NCBI RefSeq assembly: GCF_954871325.1
Contig: NC_088778.1
Location: 13,419,666-13,483,665 of the forward strand
DNA length: 64,000 nt
Direction: 5' to 3'
Source: Gordionus sp. m RMFG-2023
Lineage: Eukaryota; Nematomorpha; Gordioida; Chordodea; Parachordodidae
Both the position numbers and the translations under genes were made by a program. The stretch's first letter is position 1. Every line of letters starts with the position of its first letter. The notes under the pieces were generated by a model. The model was not told where the DNA came from. It worked only from the letters and a program-made list of their open reading frames with translations, and did no database searches. Positions 1 to 12,000 of this stretch are shown piece by piece.

Positions 1-479
1 TGTAAGCATAATATTTAAAATAATTTTAATTTAATTTCCTTGAATTTAATTTATAGGTAATAAAATTTATTAAAGTAAGCATTAATAAATTATCGATTTT
101 TCGAATAATTTTTTCCCAATAATTTATCAATTTTTTTTACCTGTTACTTTTTCCTAAAATTTTAATTTTTAAAATTAATTTATTAATATGTTTTTCTCTT
201 CTCTTCTCATACCCATTGAATCTGTCAAATCACTATTCTATAAAAGGTTTAAGAAAAGTGATGCTCTGGATGACAATGTATCATAAAATTAACAAAGGAG
301 ATTATATTTGTCCATGTCGCAAATTTTTATATAAAAAGAAGAATAGTATTCCAATTTTAGAGGATAGCAACATTCCTACAACTTCAAATAATTTCTTAAA
401 CCTCCACCGATATAGAAAATGATTATCCAATTAACAACGACAATACGCAACTCCCCACTTTTTTCAGAATCCTTAAATT

Positions 480-1745
480 CTACTTTAATTAAATGGGGAA
501 TTCTCCAATAAAAAAAGAGACTAAGAGAAAAAGGATATCTCAAGAAAAAGCTCAGCAGACTAGGTACCGATTTTTTGGTACTACAGCCACACAGTTTATT
601 AAGTGTCGATTTGAATACTTTCATGGGCCAAGGTACAAAAGCTTTTGGCAAAATTCTTCAACCAAAGGTGAATACAAATGGTAGCTAGATTTGATAATTT
701 ATATGAAAAATAATTATCCATTATTGTCTAAAACACAAAAATATCAATTATTAACGACATTACCTCCAATTTGAAACACTCACTAAATTAAAAAACAATT
801 TCGTTTTATATGATCCGTAATTCAAAATTGGTCAAAAGGGGATTCTTTCAGTTTCTAATCCCAAGGCAGGTAAAACCATAGATCAGAGCACAGTTAGCAT
901 TGTAAAAAGTTTCTATTTAAACAATGAAAATAGTAGATTACTGCCCGGAAAAAAGATTGCCTTTCTATAATTGAAAATTATAAAAGGATTAATGTTCAAA
1001 AACGGTTAATTCTAAATAATTTAAAAGAAATCTATATAAATTTTAAAGCTATCTACTCTTCTCTTAAAATCGGATTTTTAAAATTCGCCTCATTGCACCC
1101 TAAAAATTGCATAATACCAGGTTCAAGTGGCACTCACTCGGTTTGTGTCTGCCTAATCGTTCAGAATGTTAAGTTGCTAATAATAGATAGCAATCTAGCA
1201 ACTTTAACAAAAAATAGGGATTTTGAGATAAAAACTTACAAAGACATAATTCCAGCAATCCTCCCCTGCCAGCCTGTAATTTTGGCGAATGTCATGAATG
1301 TCCTGGGGACCAAGCATTAAGGGCTAAATTAGAAAATTTATTAATTGCACATGATATATACAGGATAACGTTCAATCAATGGATATCTGTAGATAGAACA
1401 GTCTAGAGACCCTAACACAAACAGCTGACGAATTTCTTACTTATTTGAAAAAATATTTATTTTGTTTCGCCATGCTTTTATTACTGAACAGCAAAATAGA
1501 TTCCATCAGAATCTTAAAAACAAATTAGAACATAATCCTTATTTGGTTATCTGTGATTTTTCTGAAAATTACTCTTTTATACTTCAAGATGAAGTCCAAG
1601 GTTATCATTGAGCCACTTCCCAGGTTACCCTATATCCATTTGATATATATTATAAAGTAAATAATGTATTAAATCAAAGTTATGTGGCCATATCCGCAGG
1701 AAGAACTTATACTCTAACTAATGATGAATGTAAAAATGACAATAT
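480..1745 (+). pseudogene. Decayed ORF of a widespread invertebrate repeat family (SGTHSVCVC / CDFSENYSF type)
   Basis: Pieces in different frames read, in order: a basic stretch at 493-680; MPGKKD-like and VQKRLILNNLKE segments at about 940-1030; KIGFLKFASLHPKNC then GSSGTHSVCVC at about 1070-1150; FITEQQNRFH at about 1480-1510; VICDFSENYSFILQDEVQGYH at about 1550-1610. From memory, this order matches an uncharacterised protein present in many copies in cnidarian and arthropod genomes. Its repetition there suggests a mobile element, but I cannot name the superfamily. This copy is dead: it has multiple stops and frame changes, and no terminal repeats or target duplication were found. It lies on the plus strand, probably inside a long 3' intron of the minus-strand STI1 gene. 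Confidence 0.7.
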
Positions 1746-2452
1746 ATAAATTAAATTTAAAGAAATTTTGGTAAAATTATTTTAATTATGCTTACTATTT
1801 TCGATAAATATTATATTGATAAAATTTATATTTTAAAATACTTACGCCATCTAGCGGATTTTTTAAAAATGAGATTTTTCCTAATTAATTTTTTGGCCCC
1901 ACTCTGAAATTTTTTCTATGAACAGTTCTTAATACTTTTTACAAAATATATGAAATTTGTTAAAAAATACTTAGTCTAACATTTTAAAAAATTAATTACA
2001 AATTTTTAACCGCAATTTAAAAAAAATATATAAACTAAAAATTAATTTTATTTACATACGTTCAAAAGTTTATTTAGGCTATAAAATGAGCCATAATAGA
2101 TATACATAGTACATCTAATATAAAAGGTTATCCCAATTTAAAAAAAACATTTTTTTCGAAAAATGACCAAGCTGAGCTACTTTGATGCCCTATATCTCCG
2201 GTTCTGATAGTTAAGAATCTAACATTTTGGATTTGTCAATTACAATACTTTATTAACTTAAATTCCAAATTTTAACAAAATCTGAGATGGTCGGGTTGTA
2301 AAGTGATTGATTTGACATGGAATGACCCAGCTTCTTCGCTAATAAAAACTTTGTATTCCAGCAGGATAGAGCCTCATTTCAAACATCCAAATAGATAAAA
2401 AAAATAGTTACTAACATTTTGACTTTATAATTGGAAGAGGAACGTCCTGACT

Positions 2453-2663
2453 ATTATTGTTAAAAACCCCGATTTGGGTCGATTTTTCAACACGGCCCGA
2501 TTAAGATTCATCGGGATTTGGCAAATAGATGCCTAAGAATTTCTGCCAGCTATGAGCAAAATCTTTAGGCTTACATAATGTTATTTTGGTTAAAATCTTA
2601 ATCGGGCCGTTTTTTAAAATCGACCCATATCGGGATTTATAAAAGCGTTTAAATAACAATAAT
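2453..2663. mobile_element. Small palindromic MITE, family A copy 1
   Basis: A 211-bp near-palindrome with ends ATTATTGTT and AACAATAAT. The subterminal blocks GATTTGGGTCGATTTTT and AAAATCGACCCATATCG are inverted copies, and the centre holds GATTAAGATT and AATCTTAATC facing each other. Two further copies lie at about 20322-20540 and 24608-24822. There is no coding capacity. The superfamily is unknown. Confidence 0.7.
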
Positions 2664-4129
2664 TATCCAAAAACCAAAGATTCTTTTAAGAAATAAAACT
2701 AAAAATAAATGGAATTCTATATCTATAAATTATGTCTAAACCTAATTAATTTCATGCCTCAAAGAATTTCGAATGTTATTAAATCTATAGATGACGCAAC
2801 TCAATTTTAAAATAGTATCTGCTTATAATGAAATCTTAGCGCTAGAATAATCTATATCAATAATATTTATTTTATCTTTTATCTAATAAATTTTAATAAA
2901 ATTGGAAATGAAATTTGATCCATAATGATTTTTTGAAATTTTAAAGTAATTAAAAAAATTTATTATAATTAAAAAAATTTATTATAATTAAAATTATTTA
3001 GAAATGCATTTTTTTTAAAAAAAGGTGCAAAATTTATGTCGGCAAAAACCTGCAATAAATGTGTCTAAACCTGCATTCAGTTATTTTTATATACTTCGTC
3101 GCGAATTCGCGCCAACTATGAATGTTGGGTAACCCCTCATTAGGGGCAATTCGCGGCTACACTGTATTTTGTATAATTCAAAGTGTTGTTGAACATTCGA
3201 TTTAGTCAATTTCTGAAAACGGCTAACTCAAGATTTTACCGAAAATACCCAAGTTTAGAGACTTTGCTCACAGATTACAGAAAGGTTTGGATATCTATTG
3301 GCGAAATTTGCAGGCTCTGTTTTATTGGCTGACTAACTCGAGCCTTTTAACAACGCTAAATCCAGCTACAATAACGAAATGAAAACATATTCCCCTTATA
3401 TTTGTCAACCCAGCATAAATGCAGGTTTCAAAGAATGAAATAATTTCCCTTAAAGGCGGTTGTTGCAAATTCAATATCTAGTTTACTTTGATTTTAAGAT
3501 GTAATAAAATGTTTTGTTTGCATTTTATTGTTTTCTTGGAAATAATTAATTGGTTCAGTTTTAATTAGAAATCATCTTAAAATTTCTTATTATATATATT
3601 TCATCTGTAGTAATTATAAATATATTTTCTAGGTTAAGTAATTAATTTATAATACCCAAAATTGCAAATTAGATAGAATAATAATTAATTTAGACGAGTA
3701 TTTATTTGTAAAATTTTATAATAAAAATTAAGAAATTTTGGTTCTTAAGCCGTTGTCTCATTAAAATTTATATTAGTCTCTCTATACGCCTGGCCTATCA
3801 AATCTGATTCTACCTAATCTATATCTCTTAAGCCTTCAATAACCAGCAACACAAATCCACATCATCTCAGTTATTAAATTTTTTAACTTTAAATAATTAT
3901 GCTAATTAAAAAATTTCCTTCAGATGAATATTACTTGAGTTCTACTATTATATTATTGAAAATGAATATACATACAAAAACAATATACAATTATGATTTC
4001 TCAAGGAAAAAATATTTTAGTAAAATATGAAAAAACGTAATAGTTTAGTTAAAAAACCATAATAAAATTTGGGGAAGTTTCCTTGTCAGAAAAATAATTT
4101 TAAAAATCTATTTAAATTATTTTGAATAA

Positions 4130-4315
4130 CAATTTATTAAAAGATTTATAATATTAATTTTTATTGCTAATAGTAGCGATTAAAAATACTCGCTTTTAAA
4201 ATATACGACCCCAGATAGTTTTTTGAAAAAAATTTAAGGCCAGGCCTGGGTATAAATTTTTTTTAGTTCCGACCCGGGTATATTTTAAAAAATTAAATAA
4301 GGTCTGGGTTCATTT
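4130..4315. repeat. Fragment of a hAT-type MITE (GGCCCGGG-rich family)
   Basis: The stretch contains GCTAATAGTAGCGATT, then TTTTAAAATATACGACCCCAG, then CCGACCCGGGTATATTTT. It matches, with divergence, the right half of the element at 18237-18516. No complete ends were found, so it is read as a truncated copy. Confidence 0.45.
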
Positions 4316-4531
4316 CATGTCAAATCTATCACTTTACAACTTGTGTAGTTAAATGACTCGTTTTGAGCCGATTTTTAAAAATAGCTAACTCAATTTTTCA
4401 TCCAGAAAAATACTACGCAAGCCTGAATATTTTGTTAGTAGAAGGAACAAAGGTCTAGACATATATTATCCAGCATATCTATTTTAAATTTTACCCAAAA
4501 TGATTTCTATCACAAATTTAAATTTTATTCT

Positions 4532-4672
4532 AAATATAAAATTAAATTTAAGATATTGTTATTAAATTACAATAGAAATAAATGGAATATAAAATTAAAT
4601 TTAAGATATTGTTATTAAATTACAATAGAAATAAATGGAATATAAAATTAAATTTAAGACATTATTAAATTA
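4532..4672. repeat. 53-bp tandem repeat, about 2.6 copies
   Basis: The unit beginning AATATAAAATTAAATTTAAG is repeated almost without change, and a third partial copy ends near 4672. The near-identity of the units indicates a recent local duplication. It is non-coding. Confidence 0.8.
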
Positions 4673-4701
4673 GGCCTGGCTATGTCTGCAAAAAAATTTC
4701 A

Positions 4702-4790
4702 GGCCAATGTCTACCCCATATTTAAAATTAAAAAATTTCCAAGCAACTCTATTTTAAATTTTATTCAATTATCACAAATTTAAATTTTAA
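4702..4790. repeat. Diverged copy of a foldback-arm segment
   Basis: GCCAATGTCTACCCCATATT and the following 60 bp correspond to 9519-9610 in the left arm of the foldback element. This suggests that relatives or fragments of the element occur elsewhere in this locus. A further partial match lies at about 4484-4530. Confidence 0.5.
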
Positions 4791-6017
4791 AAAATTCCAA
4801 CTTCTGAAACTCCCTCAAAAATAGGATCTCAGAATTTAAAATCTATAATATTAGAGTAAGTAATTTTACCTTTCCATATCGAAAATGATATACACCTATT
4901 TCACCGTACCTCAAACTATTTCTTTTTCAATTCGCATATTTATAATTTAAAAAATTTCCAAATATAAATGTGTAAAATCAAAAAATCCAATTATAAAACA
5001 TGTCTAAACCATAATTATTAAAAATTTAAATTTCAAAAAATCAACATATGATTTTATTAAAAATGTTAAAATTTGTGAAACTTTTTAAAATGGTTTTAGA
5101 CATCGTCAAAAAAAATGACTTAAAAAAATATCTAAAAAGTAGTAAAATTTTAAAAAAAAATTCTAAAAAATAAAGTAGGTGTAAAAAAATAAACCAATCA
5201 TAAAAACAATTAATCCCTTATTAATGTTTAAAAAATACCTATAAAATTAACATTAAATAATATAATATACCTACAAAAAGCAATAACCATAAAATTTAAA
5301 AAATTTTTAAAGCAAAATGAAATGAATTTTTTTTAAAATAATATTGCATATTTTATAAGTTGTAAAAATATATTTTAAAAAACTAAATAAAGAGCCACAT
5401 CCCAATCAATTGTATAATTTTTAATAAAAATCTCCCAATTGCAGAGATCTAGTTCCAGATGAAGAAAGTTATTTCATTTGTTTAAAACATGACCTAGCAT
5501 GTCCTAATCTTATTTTAATTTACAGATTGGATCTGGCTAAAAAATTTTACATGGATTCATATTATAAAAAAATCTATAATTTTTATTTAAACTGGACCAA
5601 AATTAAAGTCACATAAATTTATTTTTTACAAGTTTTTTTTGCTTTGTTATATCTAAAAAGAAATTTTAATTAACATTTTATTTTATTATTTTCTATTTTA
5701 TTACAATTTTTTTTAATTTTAAGCCCGACTAAATTGCTGGATTTTATTCAGATTCTGACCTATAAAAAAAGGTCTGATGCAGGGTTCTAAATAATAGTAT
5801 CGGTATAAATATTATGGAAAAAATCATAAAAGAATTCGTTATAAAAGATTATTTAACAAATGAGTTAAACTTTTAGGCATAATTTTAAGTTTCTGTTTGA
5901 GCATTCTCAAAAGATCTTTAGAGATATGAAATCTTTGAAGAAATTTTATTAAAAACATTTCAAGCTCTCAAAAACATTAATTCATTATTAAATCATTTAA
6001 TTAATAAATGTATTAAC

Positions 6018-9000
6018 CTTTTTGGAACATTTCGTTTCCCTTATTCTTCTGATCCAGCGCTAGTTCGGGGTTAATATAAGCCAGCCGTTCTTCTTCCTTC
6101 ATTAATTTTTCGGTCTAAAACATAAGTGATAAATATTATTATTAGCAAACACAATGTTTTATATTACTTCATTAAGCTTCATGAGGATATCAGGACAACG
6201 ATGCTCTGTCAGTGATTTTTTATAGTTTACAATAGCATTTGACCAATCCTTTAACTTGTAATACGAATTTCCAATTCTAGAGTAAGCTCTTTTAAAAAAA
6301 TGAGTGAGGAATTATAATGAAATAAAAATTCATTACTTAGCTAGTAATTTGAAGTCGGAAAAATTCTCTTTCCCAATTTCAACAGCTTCTTGACATGTTT
6401 TAATACATTCATCATAATTGTTTTGTTCAAAATAAACAGCTATTCAGAATAACAAAAAATATATTACTAAAAACATATATTACAGTTATTTTTTGCAACA
6501 GAAAACCAGACAAAATTATACTTTTAACTCTCAAGTAATATACTTGGGCATAGCAACATCCCAGAAAATTTTAATTTACTACAAAAAAACTGTCCATATC
6601 TCTGCTAAACTATATTTCTGCAAAGCTCATTACTAATATTTAAATGGTAACAAGAAGAAATTTTTTAAATAATTAGGGGAATTATTTTCCAGGGAATTAT
6701 CTTCCATGATTCTATTCTAATATGATAAACTAAATAAAGTTTTAACTATTCAATCTTTAGAATATATTTTTAGTAAAAACATGAAATATATAATATTCAT
6801 TTCATTGCCAGACATTTTCAAGCTCATAAAAATCCCTAATTTTTTCAAATATTTTGTAGTCTAAACAAAAAATTCTCCAAAAAAATGTATCCTAAACAAT
6901 AAATCTGAATCGTAGCATATCTGTAACACCAACCATTAAGAGCATAGTCTTATAGCCTTTTTAGTCATGTCATGTGACTAAAAATGTTATATATAAAGAA
7001 AAATTTAAAATATGATATAAAATTTAAAAATTTATATTAATATGGGTTGATAGTTCAGATATATATCTTGTCTGGCCATTACAAACTCTATATCATAACC
7101 TTTCCAATGACTAACCATTTTTAGATAATGTCAACTGTATTTTCAAAGTTTTTTTAATTAGTAAGAAAAGCTAATTAGAAAGTTCTGTGATTGTACACTG
7201 TTTTTCTCTTACTAGACAATTTTCATAAATTTATTATCTCTTGAAGAAATATTTCTTATCATTAAATTAGCTTTATTCAACAATTTTTTAGAATATATAT
7301 AGCGACATCAATAAAATAGCTAAAAAAATAGGTCTCTACTACCTTTTTATCTATATATTTATTGTATGGCAACCTTGGATGCTACTCTGTCCCATTTAAA
7401 GTAAGTAAAAATTACTATGTCACTGAAGTGATGTGTAATTAACAAAATATATATTGTTAAATTATACAACTATGCTATCATTTAACAATGAATTATATAT
7501 TACCTGAACAACATCATGGTATTTAACACTTACTATAAATGAGGCCTATGGGAATTGTATAAACTAATTTTGAAATAAAAAAATTGAGGAAACTTAGTAG
7601 TCAAAAAACCACACAAAGAGGGATGAAGGTTATGCATGCTGGTGTAACAGTAACTAATGAATTATCATTCCATCAAATTTGTATTATATTTTACTGGTTT
7701 TAATTTAAATAACTTTACTTGTTTCTAGGGTTTATCAAAAATGTAAGGATGTTTTAGATGATTAGAAACATTAGGATAAATCTATGATTATTAGATATCA
7801 TTTGATCATTACACTAGGGCTTTTCCAGAGAAGCATGAATAGGAGGGCATTATCAACTATTAGCAATATTTTTATTTAGAAATATATGAATAGTATTAAA
7901 AATTGTTGAATACTATCACAAATTGTTCAATGATTTATTTAAAAAATTATATAATAAAATACTTAATAAATTCTAACTGATTTTTATATTTTTCAAATTA
8001 TAGAAATAATTAATTTTCTAGAATAATTTTTTTTAACAAATATGATGTACAGTTTCTATCCAAGCTGCCAATATTACTCAAATAGAAGTGCCATTATATT
8101 TTGTTTACTCTGTAAAATAGTATCATTGGGGAATGACTAAAATACGCGTCTACGAAAACTACGCGTCCCTACGCGTCCCCGGTCAAAACGACTTATTTTT
8201 ATTAATATTAATAGGAAATCTTATTAAGCTTTATAAGATGAGTTAGAAAATGTTTTTTTTAATTTAAAAAAAATAAGGTAACTATATAAAATTTACAAAA
8301 ATTTATTTTTTTAAAAAATAAACTACGCGTCCCTACGCGTCCCCGGTCAAAATACAGTTTTTTTAAAAAAATCAAAACGGATTCATATTTAGCTCATTAA
8401 AAGAATACAGAATATGTAAATATTATATTTTAAACTATTTTTATAACTTAGTGATTTTTTCAAAAAACACTTTTTTTTTCAAAAACACTACGCGTCCCCG
8501 GTCAAAAAACCGTTTTTTTAAAAAAATAAAAGCAGATTCATGTTTAGCTTTTTAAGGAGATTCAGAAAATGGTTATAATATAATAAAATTAAAAAAAAAA
8601 AATTTTTTCGAAAAAATTTTTTTTGGCTAAACTACGCATCCCTACGCGTCCCCGGTCATAATACAGTTTTTTTAAAAAAATCAAAACAGATTCATATTTA
8701 GTTCATTAAAAGAATACAGAATATGTAAATATTATATTTTAAACTATTTTATAACTTAGTGATTTTTTCAAAAAACACTTTTTTTTTCAAAAACACTACG
8801 CGTCCCCGGTCAAAAAACCGTTTTTTTTAAAAAATAAAAGCAGATTCATGTTTAGCTTTTTAAGGAGATTCAGAAAATGGTATTAATAAAAAAAATTAAA
8901 AAAGAAAAATTTTTTTTTGGCTAAACTACGCATCCCTACGCGTCCCCGGTCATAATACAGTTTTTTTAAAAAAAATCAAAACAGATTCATATTTAGCTCA

Positions 9001-12000
9001 TTAAAAGAATACAGAATATGTAAATATTATATTTTAAACTATTATATAACTTAGTGATTTTTTCAAAAAACACTTTTTTTTTCAAAAACACTACGACGCG
9101 TCCCCGGTCAAAAAACCGTTTTTTTTTAAAAATAAAAGCAGATTCATGTTTAGCTTTTTAAGGAGATTCAGAAAATGGTATTAATAAAAAAAATTAAAAA
9201 AAAAATTTTTTTCGAAAAAATTTTTTTTGGCTAAACTACGATCCCTACGCGTCCCCGGTCATAATACAGTTTTTTTAAAAAAATCAAAACAGATTCATAT
9301 TTAGCTCATTAAAAGAATACAGAATATGTAAATATTATATTTTAAACTATTTTATAACTTAGTGATTTTTTCAAAAAACACTTTTTTTTTCAAAAACACT
9401 ACGCGTCCCCGGTCAAAAAACCGTTTTTTTTTAAAATAAAAGCAGATTCATGTTTAGCTTTTCAAGGAGATTCAGAATAATTTTGGTAGTTGAGAATTCA
9501 AATAAAATATTTAAAAAAGCCAATGTCTAGCCCATATTTAAAATTAAAAAATTTTCAAGGATATCTATTTTAAATTTTACCCAAGTTGATTTCTATCATA
9601 AATGTAAATTATGATATTATGATATTTCTAATACCCTTACATTGCAACATTTTTACCTCTTTTTCTCCTAAATATTAATATTTTTATGAAATATATTAAT
9701 AAAGCATATTTAGTATCGTATACACCTAACTAATTAGTAATTACCCATCAACCCCGTCATTCTGATTAAATTAAATTAATTTTATAAAAAAAATAAATAT
9801 ATATATATACAAATATATCAAATTATAAAATTGACGGGGGGGCTCATTGGTTAGAACGTATGCCTTCCGAACGATAAGTTGCGAGTTCGAATCCCGTATT
9901 GCCATAAAAAATTTAAACATTAGCGAGATAATAATAGCTCTCGATTTATTTAACATTAAGATGATAGGAAAGTTGATAGAAAAAAAAATTTTAACATTAG
10001 GAGATAGGAAAGTGAAATTAACGTTAAGAAGATATCAAAGTTGTTTTGTCATGTAAAAATTTTTTGAATTTCATCAAAATTTTATTTCTTAAATAAAATA
10101 TTTCAAAAGATTTTTTGTCTATAGATGTAAACCATAGATGTAAACTAATAAAAACTATATTAGGATATGAAATGAGATTAAGTGGTTTGCCAAGCCCGGG
10201 GTCCTAACCCCAGTCTCCCATATACAAAACATATAAAATGATAAATTTTAACTATTAATGTAAGATTAGAAAGTTATTTTAAAAAACTTATTACTAACAT
10301 AAATAAAAAATAAATTATAATTATAATATTTTCTAATTCATCAATCAGATTTAGAACACTCAACTTTGTTTGATTTTTTAGCTTTTTAACACATTGATTT
10401 AATATGATATATATCTATCTATCTATAAATGTAATCATGAACGTTTTCGTATCTTGGTAATGTTAATTTTTTTTCTATCAACTTTGATATCTTCTTAACG
10501 TTAATTTCACTTTCCTATCTCCTAATGTTAAAATTTTTTTTTTCTATCAACTTTCCTAGGTTAATGATGCTTACTACCAAGTGAATGTATGGAAATATTC
10601 TAAATACCAACCTAATTTGCTAAATACCGACCAAAATTTATTGAAATGTAAAAATGTAATAAGATCCTTATTATTTAATATATTAATACGGAATCACGTG
10701 GTCGAGTCCGGCCTCCTATATATTATCCTCCCAAGGATGGAACCACCAAGTTAGAATAAGAAAAAAACATGATCATTCCCGGGATTCGAACCCGGGAGCA
10801 TGGGATAAGTAAACCAAGCTCTTGCCTACTAGGCCATAGAGCCTTTCCAAAAATTACGATTTTTCAAATATATATTATAAATATGTTTGGTAGTGCCTAT
10901 CCAAATGAAAAATGAACAAAATTCAAATTTGATAGATGGTACCTTAAGGTACCAAGCATCATTAACCACTTTCCTATCATCTTAATGTTAAATAAATCGA
11001 GAGCTATTATTATCTCGCTAATGTTAAAAATTTTTTTTTTAAATTTTTTATGGCAATTCGGGATTCGAACTCGCAACTTATCGTTCGGAAGGCATACGTT
11101 CTAACCATTGATCCCCCCCGTCAATTTTATAATTTGATATATTTGTATATATATATATTTATTTTTTTTTTTTATAAAATTAATTTAATTTAATCAGAAT
11201 GACGGGGTTGATGGGTAATTACTAATTAGTTAGGTGTATACGATACTAAATATGCTTTATTAATATATTTCATAAAAATATTAATATTTAGGAGAAAAAG
11301 AGGTAAAAATGTTGCAATGTAAGGGTATTAGAAATATCATAATTTACATTTATGATAGAAATCAACTTGGGTAAAATTTAAAATAGATATCCTTGAAAAT
11401 TTTTTAATTTTAAATATGGGCTAGACATTGGCTTTTTTAAATATTTTATTTGAATTCTCAACTACCAAAATTATTCTGAATCTCCTTGAAAAGCTAAACA
11501 TGAATCTGCTTTTATTTTAAAAAAAAACGGTTTTTTGACCGGGGACGCGTAGTGTTTTTGAAAAAAAAAGTGTTTTTTGAAAAAATCACTAAGTTATAAA
11601 ATAGTTTAAAATATAATATTTACATATTCTGTATTCTTTTAATGAGCTAAATATGAATCTGTTTTGATTTTTAAAAAAAAAAAAACTGTATTTTGACCGG
11701 GGACGCGTAGGGACGCGTAGTTTAGCCAAAAAAAAAATTTTTTTTTTAAATTTTTTTTTATTAATACCATTTTCTGAATCTCCTTAAAAAGCTAAACATG
11801 AATCTGCTTTTATTTTTTAAAAAAAACGGTTTTTTGACCGGGGACGCGTAGTGTTTTTGAAAAAAAAAGTGTTTTTTGAAAAAATCACTAAGTTATAAAA
11901 TATAGTTTAAAATATAATATTTGCATATTCTGTATTCTTTTAATGAGCTAAATATGAATCTGTTTTGATTTTTTAAAAAAAACTGTATTTTGACCGGGGA

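Noticed and set aside
8480-9420. Regular repeats spaced about 300 bp, superficially array-like
   Set aside because: Units are about 300 bp, inverted in the second arm and embedded in a transposon with target duplications. This is not a CRISPR array, and the locus is clearly animal.
9833-9905. Functional tRNA gene
   Set aside because: The A and B boxes are good, but the 5' acceptor strand does not pair with TTGCC and the anticodon stem is poor.
9847-10056. Reading frame of 69 codons on the plus strand (and its antisense partner)
   Set aside because: It runs through the tRNA-like block and foldback arm. It has no protein features and is chance coding in repeat DNA.
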